Part shown: positions 7,934 through 14,269 of the stretch, in pieces
Position numbering within the stretch: the first letter of the stretch is position 1
Layout of the letters: every line of letters begins with the position of its first letter
NCBI GenBank assembly: GCA_041601535.1
Contig: JBFIHZ010000044.1
Location: 1-17,924 of the forward strand
Source: JBFIHZ01 sp041601535
GTDB taxonomy: Bacteria; Pseudomonadota; Gammaproteobacteria; Xanthomonadales; SZUA-36
Direction: 5' to 3'
Length of the DNA: 17,924 nucleotides
The notes under the pieces: model-generated
What the model was told of the DNA's origin: nothing
Seen by the model: the letters and a program-made list of their open reading frames with translations, nothing else
Database searches by the model: none
Translations under genes and position numbers: made by a program

Positions 7934-7963
7934 TGCCAGTCAGTCGGATCCGGCTGGCTGGCA
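7934..7963 (+). terminator. Convergent-gene hairpin, possible terminator
   Basis: A 30-base inverted repeat starting 15 bases after the ATP-grasp stop and covering the 3' end of the PqiC-like gene. It pairs TGCCAGTCAGTCGG with its partner arm around an ATCC core. Two of about thirteen pairs are G-U when read as + strand RNA but A-C mismatches as - strand RNA, so the fold favours the ATP-grasp transcript. There is no T-tract after it, so efficient intrinsic termination is uncertain. Confidence 0.45.
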
Positions 7964-8593
7964 CAGGCTGCTGATGCGTTGCGGCAGGTCGCCCAGGCCG
8001 CTGTCGATCACCTGCTGATGAGACCGCACCAGGCTGGCGAGGCTGGTGCCGTTGCTGGCAGCCTGTGCGGCGATATCCAGCACATGACGTTGGCCATGGC
8101 ATTGTAACTGGCCTTCCATGGCAAGCCGCACCTGGTCAATATGCCCGCCCGCGCCCTGCACCCCATAGAACGCCTGCAGTTCCAGTTCCAGCATCCACTC
8201 GCTGGGGCGAGCCAGCGTGCCGCTGCTGACGCCCTGGAACAGCCCGGACTCGGATAAAGTGCGGCGGCTCAGCGAAGTGAACACTTCAGGCAGGTTATCG
8301 GCCCAATGCGCGTTTGCCACCGGGTTCATGCGGGCATCCGGCCCCAGCGCCAGGATCAGGTCGGTGTCCAGGCCTGGCACCGCGGTCACGTTAATCACCA
8401 GGTGCTGTACCGATGCGGCAGGCGCTGCGGCTGCCGTCTGTCCCGGCGGGTGTAGCAGGTAGACCTGGCGTGCGGGTTTGCCACTTTCCAGGACACCGCT
8501 GCAAGCGGTCAGCATCAGGCAACTGCCGGCGAGAACGCCAGCGGTTGTCAGGACGCTGGCCAGGCGGAAAGCCAATGCGCGTATACGGGCCAT
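7940..8593 (-). CDS. ABC-type transport auxiliary lipoprotein, PqiC/YmbA-like
   Basis: A 217-residue predicted outer-membrane lipoprotein, last gene of the lipid-transport operon. The N-terminus has a basic start, a hydrophobic stretch and a lipobox ending LTAC with Cys31. The rest fits the ABC_trans_aux (DUF330-type) family: YLLHPPG after the anchor, a central region with ALGPDARMNPVANAHWADNLPEV, a short Arg-rich helix and an extended sheet (WMLELELQAFYG). In the Pqi system the equivalent PqiC sits in the outer membrane and contacts the MCE protein; a similar role is inferred here. Its ATG directly abuts the stop of the MCE gene with no gap, so translation is probably coupled. Identification rests on the lipobox, size and operon position; overall sequence similarity in this family is typically low. 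Confidence 0.82.
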   Translation of the reverse strand: MARIRALAFRLASVLTTAGVLAGSCLMLTACSGVLESGKPARQVYLLHPPGQTAAAAPAASVQHLVINVTAVPGLDTDLILALGPDARMNPVANAHWADNLPEVFTSLSRRTLSESGLFQGVSSGTLARPSEWMLELELQAFYGVQGAGGHIDQVRLAMEGQLQCHGQRHVLDIAAQAASNGTSLASLVRSHQQVIDSGLGDLPQRISSLCQPAGSD

Positions 8594-9529
8594 TCAGGGA
8601 TCCACCTCCAGGGTATCGTTGGGTGAGCGCAGGATGAGCTGCGACGGATCTTGCTGCAATTGTTTCAGCAATTTCTGCATTTGCCGCAAGGCCCTGCGCA
8701 TGTCATACATCAGTTCGGGGGTTTGGCCCAGGCCGTTGTCGATAAAATGTTGCAACTGGGTGTCGTTTTCACTCATCCAGGTATCCAGCCGCAGGCTCAG
8801 GGCCGCCAGGTTCACGCTGACCTCGTTGACATGTTGCAGCGTGTCGGCCAGGCCGGGCTGTACGCTGTCCACCGCCTGATGCAGCGTGGCGACCGTGGAC
8901 TGGGCTTCGGCCAGCAAGTCACTCATTTGGCCGGGCAGGGAGGCCAGGCTGTCACGTTCCTGCGACAGTGCGGCAGACAGGCTATTCAGGTTGGCCAGCA
9001 GGCTGGAGACCTCGGCGCGGTTGGTTTCTCCCAGCAGGTCGTTGACCTGGTCCAGCGCACGATTGATTTTCAGGATGGTGTCGGGCGCCTGCGAAAGCAG
9101 CGCGGAAAGCCCGCTTTGCCGCACCGGGATCAACGGCTTGTCGAATCCGGGAGTGTTGGGCAGCGGCCCGTGGTCCCCGGGTTCGCCCGCCAGGCTGATC
9201 ACCGTGACACCGGTAATGCCCTGCGCTGCCAGGCTGGCGTAGGTGCCAGCGTCCACCGGTGTGCTCTTCAACACGGAAATGTCCACCCGCACCTTGATCT
9301 GCTCACCGGGGATAAGGTTCATGGACGAAACCCGGCCGACATTAACGCCCAGGTAATAAACCGGGCCGCCCAGCGACAGGCCGGCCACATCGTGGTCAAA
9401 CAGCAGGGAGTAGTGCGCCATGGGCTGGCTGCCCTTGCTGCCCGCCAGCCACATGGAAAAGCCGGCGACCGTGGCCAGTGCCACCGTGATGAACAGCCCG
9501 ACGGCAAGATTGCGGTTGCCTTTGAACAT
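8594..9529 (-). CDS. MCE-family (MlaD-like) periplasmic lipid-transport protein
   Basis: A 311-residue protein with one N-terminal membrane anchor (about residues 8-29), a single MCE/MlaD domain (about 38-115, with VAGLSLGGPVYYLGVNVGRV at 48-67 and AAQGITGVTVISLAG), and a long, Ala/Leu/Gln-rich helical region (about 145-300) that is likely coiled. MCE proteins form hexameric rings or tubes that carry phospholipids across the periplasm. The long helical tail is unlike E. coli MlaD (183 residues) and resembles MCE proteins that span further toward the outer membrane. A proline-containing insert near 113-130 (GEPGDHGPLPNTPGFDKPL) follows the core. One base separates it from the ATPase stop upstream and none from the lipoprotein downstream. 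Confidence 0.9.
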   Translation of the reverse strand: MFKGNRNLAVGLFITVALATVAGFSMWLAGSKGSQPMAHYSLLFDHDVAGLSLGGPVYYLGVNVGRVSSMNLIPGEQIKVRVDISVLKSTPVDAGTYASLAAQGITGVTVISLAGEPGDHGPLPNTPGFDKPLIPVRQSGLSALLSQAPDTILKINRALDQVNDLLGETNRAEVSSLLANLNSLSAALSQERDSLASLPGQMSDLLAEAQSTVATLHQAVDSVQPGLADTLQHVNEVSVNLAALSLRLDTWMSENDTQLQHFIDNGLGQTPELMYDMRRALRQMQKLLKQLQQDPSQLILRSPNDTLEVDP

Positions 9530-9530
9530 C

Positions 9531-10370
9531 TCAGCTCACCGCCCTGATGGCGCGCTGCGCACGCGGGTCACCGAAATACGACTGAATCCAGGGGTCGGGG
9601 TGCTGGATGATGTTCTCCGGCGTGTCCACGACGATTCCGCCGTTTACCAGCACGGCGATGCGGTCGCAAATATTGAACAGGCTGTCGACGTCGTGTGTCA
9701 CCATCACCACCGTCAGGTCCAGGTTTTCTTCCAGGTAGGTTATCAGTTTATCGAATTCCGTGGCGGCGATTGGATCCAGGCCGGCGGTGGGTTCATCCAG
9801 GAACAACAGTTTCGGGTCAAGCGCCAGTGCGCGGGCCAGGGCTGCACGCTTGCGCATGCCGCCAGACAGTTCATTGGGATACTTGGCGGCGGCTTCCAGC
9901 GTGAGCCCGGTCATGAAAATTTTCAGGCAGGCCAGTTCACGGCGGGTTTCCAAAGGCATGTCGGCGTGCAGCGCGATCGGCAGCTCGACGTTTTCCTGCA
10001 CGGTCAGGCCAGACAACAGCGCGCCACCCTGGAACAACACGCCCCACTCGCGGAATGGCCCCGGCTGCAGGTAGTGAATGTCCTGGCCCAACACCCGGAT
10101 TGAGCCCGAGGTCGGCCGGTGCAAGCCCAGTATGCTGCGCAGCAGTACGGACTTGCCGGTGCCGGACCCACCGACAATGCCCAGGGTTTCATCACGGCGT
10201 ACCTGCAGGCACAGGTTGTCGTGAATGGTTTGGCGGCCGAAACGATTCACCAGGTTGGTCACCTCGATGATGTGCTCCGGCGGGTTATTGCCGGCGGTTT
10301 TTTCCTGCGGTGTTTCCAGGCTGGTGGGGGTTGGGCTTTGGTCATTGCCGTTGGAGCGGGATTGCGCCAT
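9531..10370 (-). CDS. MlaF-like ABC transporter ATPase
   Basis: A 279-residue cytosolic ATP-binding subunit that powers the lipid transporter. Motifs in order: Walker A GGSGTGKS (67-74), Q-loop Gln114, ABC signature LSGGM (168-172), Walker B LLFLDEP (188-194), D-loop GLDP and H-loop VTHD with His226. The LSGGMRKRAALARALALDP segment is characteristic of the MlaF/Mkl branch. An Asn/Pro/Gln-rich extension of about 32 residues precedes the core and is not part of the fold. It lies one base after the permease stop and one base before the MCE gene, all on the same strand. Which lipid moves, and in which direction, is not visible. Confidence 0.94.
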   Translation of the reverse strand: MAQSRSNGNDQSPTPTSLETPQEKTAGNNPPEHIIEVTNLVNRFGRQTIHDNLCLQVRRDETLGIVGGSGTGKSVLLRSILGLHRPTSGSIRVLGQDIHYLQPGPFREWGVLFQGGALLSGLTVQENVELPIALHADMPLETRRELACLKIFMTGLTLEAAAKYPNELSGGMRKRAALARALALDPKLLFLDEPTAGLDPIAATEFDKLITYLEENLDLTVVMVTHDVDSLFNICDRIAVLVNGGIVVDTPENIIQHPDPWIQSYFGDPRAQRAIRAVS

Positions 10371-10371
10371 G

Positions 10372-11490
10372 TCAGATACCCAGCCGGGAGAACAGGATGG
10401 TGAAAAATGCGTCGGCGATGATGATCATGAAAATGGACTGTACCACGGCCACCGTGGTGAGCCGCCCCAGTTCCTCGGCTGAGCCGCTGACCTGCATGCC
10501 ACGCAGCGTACCGGTAGCGGCAATCAGCAGGGCGAATACCGGCGCCTTGATCAGGCCAACGGTCAGGTCCGTCATCGATACGCTGCCGGCCACGCGCTCA
10601 TAAAACTGCACCAGGCTGATATCCAGTACCATCACGCAGATAAAGGCGCCACCGGCCAGGCCGGCCACGTTGGCGAACATGGTCAGAAAAGGCATGGCAA
10701 TTGTCAGGCCCAGCACGCGCGGAATGATCAGAATCTGGTTGGGGTTCAGTCCCATCACCCGCAGGGCATCGATCTCCTCGTTCAGCTTCATGGTACCGAT
10801 GGCCGCGGCGAAAGCCGAACCGGAGCGGCCGGCAACCATCACGGCAGCCAGCAGCACACCGATTTCCCGCAGCACCGACGTACTGACCAGGTCGACCACG
10901 AAAATCGTGACGCCAAATTTTTCCAACTGGCCGGAACTCTGGTAGGCCAGAACGATGCCCATCAGGAAGGAGATCACCATGACGATGGGAATGGCGCGGG
11001 CGCCGGTTTCATGTATTTGCCGGATGGTTTCACCCACCACCAGCAGGGTGGGCCGGCGTATGCCATCAAAGATGGCCCGGGCAATATAACCAAACGCTTC
11101 GAAACCGCTGATGGTTGCCGCCCCGATTTTTTCCAGCCGCTCCTTCACCCGGTGCCGGGGTACGGGTTTGAAAAAGTCCGGATCGTATTCGTTGACGGCG
11201 GCGACATCGATAATGTGCCGCAGGAACTTGAAATGGGCAGCCTGGAAGCCGACGAAATCGGACTGGTAACCGCATTCCTCCAGGTCCAGTGATTTGTCGT
11301 ACAGTAACCAGGCGCCGGCCAGGTCGAACTCTTTCAGACCGCCGCAGACGAACTGCACGGCCCTGGCATTGCCAGGGTCGATGGCATCCAGTTCAGTCTG
11401 CAGCCGCGACACATTGCTGAACAACCAGTCGTCGCGCAGGCTGACGGTGAGGGTTTCACCTTCACGTTGTACCTTGAGAAATTCGCTCAC
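10372..11490 (-). CDS. MlaE-type ABC permease with fused N-terminal STAS domain
   Basis: A 372-residue inner-membrane permease. Residues 1 to ~100 form an alpha/beta STAS-like domain (LTVSLRDDWLFSNVSRLQTEL onward) of the kind that in the Mla system is the separate protein MlaB; after a linker come about six membrane helices of the MlaE/YrbE family, with ISFLMGIVLAYQSSGQLEKFG, VLLAAVMVAGRSGSAFAAAIGTMKLNEEIDAL and the C-terminal TVAVVQSIFMIIIADAFFTIL. Start chosen as GTG at 11490 because GGAGGG sits a few bases before it; an upstream ATG (11565) would add residues without family similarity and lies within the promoter. First gene of a four-gene operon that needs no separate MlaB. The soluble lipid carrier MlaC is absent from the window. 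Confidence 0.93.
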   Translation of the reverse strand: MSEFLKVQREGETLTVSLRDDWLFSNVSRLQTELDAIDPGNARAVQFVCGGLKEFDLAGAWLLYDKSLDLEECGYQSDFVGFQAAHFKFLRHIIDVAAVNEYDPDFFKPVPRHRVKERLEKIGAATISGFEAFGYIARAIFDGIRRPTLLVVGETIRQIHETGARAIPIVMVISFLMGIVLAYQSSGQLEKFGVTIFVVDLVSTSVLREIGVLLAAVMVAGRSGSAFAAAIGTMKLNEEIDALRVMGLNPNQILIIPRVLGLTIAMPFLTMFANVAGLAGGAFICVMVLDISLVQFYERVAGSVSMTDLTVGLIKAPVFALLIAATGTLRGMQVSGSAEELGRLTTVAVVQSIFMIIIADAFFTILFSRLGI

Positions 11491-11555
11491 TGTCCCTCCA
11501 GCAGGCAACGCACCGGCCGGGCCAGCATGTAATGGCCTGTCGGCTTGCCTGTTGG

Positions 11556-11564
11556 AGTGTAGCA
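11556..11564 (-). promoter_or_regulatory. Extended -10 promoter of the lipid-transport operon
   Basis: Minus strand TGCTACACT, an extended -10 element, giving a leader of about 55-60 bases to the GTG at 11490. No clear -35 hexamer is present; the space where it would lie is taken by a perfect palindrome (11568-11584). Confidence 0.45.
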
Positions 11565-11567
11565 AAT

Positions 11568-11584
11568 CGCCGCGCTACGCGGCG
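11568..11584. repeat. Perfect inverted repeat CGCCGCG-CTA-CGCGGCG
   Basis: Seven-base-pair arms around a three-base centre, four bases upstream of the extended -10 of the permease operon. It could be an operator overlapping the -35 region, or a terminator for the 83-residue gene read on the minus strand; there is only ATTT after it on that strand, so neither reading is settled. Confidence 0.45.
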
Positions 11585-11716
11585 GTTAGTTGGCGCGCAG
11601 GGGTACGTTGGGTATAACGCGCTGTTGAGCCCTGCCACAGCGGTGACTCAACGGCACATGTACTTTACGGTTACGCGGATGTGGCGGATGGAACTTGCCG
11701 GTTTTACGCGCCGGTT

Positions 11717-11968
11717 TCACCGGTCTGTATCGAATCGCAAATTATCAAGCAAGCGGTTCCAGCCGAACTGCAGCCGTTTCCACTGGCTCAGGTCGAAGCG
11801 GTCGGCATTAACAGCGGCCTGGGCGGGGTTGCCGATCATGCCAAGCAGACCGAGCCGGTTGCCACGATAAGTGGTGATGCGAAATGGTGCGCTGCCACGG
11901 TGATCACCGCTGGCGCAGTTCAGTTTTTCTACCTGGAAATGTGTCAGTCGTACTGATGACATTGACAT
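11717..11968 (-). CDS. Small hypothetical protein (83 aa)
   Basis: I do not recognise this protein. The start is supported by a near-ideal ribosome binding site, AGGAGGGC at 11976-11983, seven bases before the ATG. Codon use through the body (GGC, CTG, CGC, AAC, GCC, CAG) matches the neighbouring genes, while the first dozen codons are A/T-rich and include rarer ones such as CGA and GTA, common near strong starts. It is basic and soluble-looking, with no signal peptide or membrane helix, two tryptophans and aromatic positions (SQWKRLQFGWNRLL near the C-terminus). It lies upstream of the lipid-transport operon on the same strand, separated by 226 bases including a candidate promoter, so is probably its own unit. 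The first 31 codons of the longer open frame (from 12061) lie in front of the binding site and were left out. Confidence 0.6.
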   Translation of the reverse strand: MSMSSVRLTHFQVEKLNCASGDHRGSAPFRITTYRGNRLGLLGMIGNPAQAAVNADRFDLSQWKRLQFGWNRLLDNLRFDTDR

Positions 11969-12011
11969 GATATTTGCCCTCCTGGCTGTATCGCGAGACG
12001 TTTCCCTTTGC

Positions 12012-12030
12012 AACCTGTTCAATGCAGGTT
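12012..12030 (-). promoter_or_regulatory. Leader hairpin upstream of the 83-aa gene
   Basis: AACCTG and CAGGTT arms enclose a seven-base loop. It lies about 45-60 bases ahead of the ATG at 11968 and would be in the 5' leader if transcription starts near the TATAAT at 12093-12098. Regulatory meaning is not shown. Confidence 0.35.
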
Positions 12031-12092
12031 GGCAGCCATATAAATGCATAAACCATGCCATAAGCTCCGAATACAGGAATTCAGTGATTATG

Positions 12093-12098
12093 ATTATA
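12093..12098 (-). promoter_or_regulatory. Candidate -10 box for the 83-aa gene
   Basis: Minus strand TATAAT within the AT-rich tract. There is no good -35 hexamer at 16-18 bases, but the upstream A/T-run could act as an UP element. It would give a leader of about 118 bases. Low certainty because chance matches are common in AT-rich sequence. Confidence 0.3.
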
Positions 12099-12331
12099 TA
12101 AATTATTGAAAAATATAAATAATATAGATTGACTGTGGGAGGAAAATATTTGCCGCAGTGACCCGGGGTTGACCAATTTCGGCAATGGAATGCCGTAAAT
12201 TGTCACCCGATCAGGATGATTACCGCAGTGAATCCGGCGTGCGCTGCCGGGTGTAATGGCAGCGCCAGGCGCCGTATCCGGAGTGCCTTGCCCGGCAGCG
12301 ATTTCCGCATAACTTATCGCCAAGTAGCCTT

Positions 12332-12361
12332 GTGCCTGCCGACTTGCTGCGAGGCAGGCGC
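12332..12361 (+). other. Hairpin upstream of the second MFS gene
   Basis: Arms GTGCCTGCC (12332-12340) and GGCAGGCGC (12353-12361) pair over nine positions with one G-U and a 12-base loop. It ends about 20 bases before an AGGAGG site. There is no T-tract, so a terminator role is unlikely; it may be a leader structure. Confidence 0.35.
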
Positions 12362-12394
12362 CCATCCCCGATGACAGACAGGAGGGGGATGGTT

Positions 12395-12478
12395 ATGATG
12401 CCAGCTTCCCATTTCCCGGGTGGCATGCCATGTCCAACATCGCCGGCAGCAACAGACGGAATGCGCTGCTCGGCGTGA
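12395..12478 (+). CDS. Possible 27-codon leader ORF overlapping the MFS start
   Basis: AGGAGG at 12380-12385 is the best ribosome binding site in this region, but it lies 44 bases before the MFS ATG and nine before the ATG at 12395. That ATG opens a different frame of 27 codons, ending in TGA at 12476-12478 inside the MFS gene. The peptide is Pro- and Met-rich near its start (MMPASHFPGGMP) and is too short to classify. It may couple ribosomes to the MFS gene, whose own binding site is poor. Speculative. Confidence 0.3.
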   Translation: MMPASHFPGGMPCPTSPAATDGMRCSA

Positions 12479-13605
12479 TCGCCGCCATGGCGGTGGTCAA
12501 CCTGGTGTACGGCATCACCTTTCCCCTGCTTGCGCTGGTGCTGGATGCGCAAGGTGTGAGCAAAACCATGATTGGTCTCAGCACCATGAGCCAGGCGCTG
12601 GCCATACTGGTCATCGCACCGTGGACGCCCCGCCTGCTGCGCCGCTATCCTCCAGCGCGGTTGATGCAGGCGGCCGCGGTAAGCCTGGCCATGTTATTTG
12701 TGCTGGCTGGGCTGGTGCCAAACGTGTGGTTCTGGTTTCCGCTGCGGCTGCTGATGGGGGCGCTCAATTCCATTTTGTGGATAGCCAGTGAAGCATTGAT
12801 CAATGAAATGGCAGACGAGCGCTGGCGCGGCCGCGTGATCGGTTTGTACGGTTCGGTGGGTGCGGCCGGCTTTGCGTTGGGGCCGGTGCTGCTGATCCTG
12901 ACAGGCTCTGAGGGACTGCTGCCCTTTGTTGCCACCAGCGTATTGATTTGCAGCGCGGCCATACCCTTGTTTACCGCGGGGCGTTACTCGCTCAGCAAAC
13001 ACGAGACTGAAACGGTGACCGGTGTTTGGGGCGTGGTGTTGCTGGCGCCGGTGCTGATGCTGGCCAATGTGGTGTATGCCGCCTCAGTGGAATCGCTGGT
13101 GACATTTTTCCCGCTGTTTGGCGTACACCATGGCCTCAGCGTCAATTTTTCCCTGTGGCTGGTTACCATGATTGGCCTCGGCAGCATGGTATTGATCCTG
13201 CCACTGGGCTGGCTGGCGGATCATGTCAACCGCATGGGCCTGCTGGTTCTGTGCATCGTGTTTACCATGGCCGGTCTGTTGTTGATGCCGCTGGTGCTCA
13301 CTCATCCGCTGTTGGCCCAGGCGTTCATGTTTGTCTTCGGTGGGGTCGAGGGCATGATTTACGCGCTGGGCGTGATACTGATTGGTGAGCGCTTTCGCGG
13401 TGCATTGCTGGCGGCGGCCACCACCAGTTTTACTGCCTGCTGGGCCGCCGGTACCGTGCTCGGGCCGATCGCCGTGGGCGCGGGCATGGACTTGTTTGGT
13501 ATGGGCCGCATGACGTGGATTATTTTTGCGATCTTCGCCATCTACCTGCCGCTGCCGGTGCTGGCCTTGCGCCGTTCCCGCCAGGCCGCGGTAAGCCCGC
13601 CATGA
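12430..13605 (+). CDS. MFS transporter, YcaD-like (second copy)
   Basis: A 391-residue inner-membrane carrier with about twelve hydrophobic segments. It shares the family plan of the other carrier in this window: an opening glycine/hydrophobic helix with ITFPLLALVLDAQG, a WIASEALINEMADERWRGRVIG segment equivalent to ESWLNE...RG, and a second-half motif-A-like loop PLGWLADHVNRMG. Identity between the two looks modest, so this is a family relative, not a recent duplicate. The ATG at 12430 is taken from the start of the homologous region; its ribosome binding site is weak (GGGTGG), while a strong AGGAGG further upstream serves a short ORF in another frame. Substrate is unknown. It is convergent with the FMN reductase gene, with a nine-base gap. 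Confidence 0.87.
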   Translation: MSNIAGSNRRNALLGVIAAMAVVNLVYGITFPLLALVLDAQGVSKTMIGLSTMSQALAILVIAPWTPRLLRRYPPARLMQAAAVSLAMLFVLAGLVPNVWFWFPLRLLMGALNSILWIASEALINEMADERWRGRVIGLYGSVGAAGFALGPVLLILTGSEGLLPFVATSVLICSAAIPLFTAGRYSLSKHETETVTGVWGVVLLAPVLMLANVVYAASVESLVTFFPLFGVHHGLSVNFSLWLVTMIGLGSMVLILPLGWLADHVNRMGLLVLCIVFTMAGLLLMPLVLTHPLLAQAFMFVFGGVEGMIYALGVILIGERFRGALLAAATTSFTACWAAGTVLGPIAVGAGMDLFGMGRMTWIIFAIFAIYLPLPVLALRRSRQAAVSPP

Positions 13606-13614
13606 GGTGCCGGA

Positions 13615-14160
13615 TCAGTGCCGGCAGAATTCAACAAAACCCTGCACGAACTCCTGCAAGGCAGCGCGGGTCTTTTCATCCGCCAGTTCGCCTTCTTCAT
13701 CCAGCTTGTCACTGACGCGGGATACCATCAGGCGGCCACCTGACCAGACACGCATTTTCAGCGTGCGCAGAACCGGCAGCCAGGCATTCTGTGCCAGTAT
13801 GGTGCCAAACCCGCCGGGGGAGGCTCCCAGCACAGCGACCGGCTTGCCATGAAATATACGTTTGGTTTCCTGTGGCGGCCGGCTCAGCCAGTCCACCGCG
13901 TTTTTGAACACGCCGGGAAGGGAATTATTGTATTCCGGCGTAACCAGCAAGACACCGGCTGCCGCAATAATCTGCTGTTGCAGGCTGGTAACGGCCTCGG
14001 GAATGCCATCCGCTTCCTCCACATCCGCGTTGTACAGCGGTATACCCTGGATGGAACCCGCCCTGACCTGGTCAGGGAACTGGCGCTGGGCGGCACGCAC
14101 CAGCGCGGTGTTGAACGAGGCGCGGCGCAGACTGCCGGAAATGGCGATGATATGGCTCAT
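13615..14160 (-). CDS. NADPH-dependent FMN reductase (ChrR/azoreductase-like)
   Basis: A 181-residue flavodoxin-like cytosolic reductase that uses NAD(P)H to reduce FMN, quinones, or compounds such as chromate or azo dyes. The FMN phosphate loop is GSLRRASFN (9-17), the diagnostic flavin segment is PEYNNSLPGVFKNAVDW (75-91), and LGASPGGFGT (111-120) forms the second flavin-contact loop. The length is typical for the family. A TATGAT at 14169-14174 on the same strand lies too close to the ATG to act comfortably as its -10. The upstream TPR gene ends 109 bases before, so co-transcription is possible. The natural substrate cannot be told; quinone or flavin reduction in oxidative-stress defence is the usual role. 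Confidence 0.92.
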   Translation of the reverse strand: MSHIIAISGSLRRASFNTALVRAAQRQFPDQVRAGSIQGIPLYNADVEEADGIPEAVTSLQQQIIAAAGVLLVTPEYNNSLPGVFKNAVDWLSRPPQETKRIFHGKPVAVLGASPGGFGTILAQNAWLPVLRTLKMRVWSGGRLMVSRVSDKLDEEGELADEKTRAALQEFVQGFVEFCRH

Positions 14161-14269
14161 GGGGCCCTATCATACACAAGCCCGCTCCGGCGCTCAGCCG
14201 CACGGCTATCCGCGCACCAGGGTTGGCCGGCTGCGACAGGCGCGGCCGGTGGCATTGCGGCGCGCGCCG

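Larger units (their letters stand above)
11984..12394. other. Gene-free region with AT-rich core
   Basis: Gap between the 83-residue gene (-) and the second MFS gene (+). It has no convincing coding frame. About 12080-12130 is very A/T-rich, unlike the surrounding DNA, with a minus-strand TATAAT at 12093-12098. The stretch also carries a hairpin at 12012-12030 and another at 12332-12361. Most likely it is a divergent control region; possible binding by an AT-preferring protein is inference. Confidence 0.5.

Noticed and set aside
8651..9547. Plus-strand 298-codon open frame opposite the MCE gene
   Set aside because: Gln/His/Gly-rich shadow of the MCE frame; the minus-strand protein has a membrane anchor and MCE domain.
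11491..11565. N-terminal extension of the STAS-permease
   Set aside because: The extension crosses the candidate promoter and precedes a strong GGAGGG site placed before the GTG at 11490.
12081..12365. Minus-strand 94-codon open frame in the gene-free region
   Set aside because: It runs through the AT-rich tract with a low-complexity end and has no ribosome binding site or recognisable motif.
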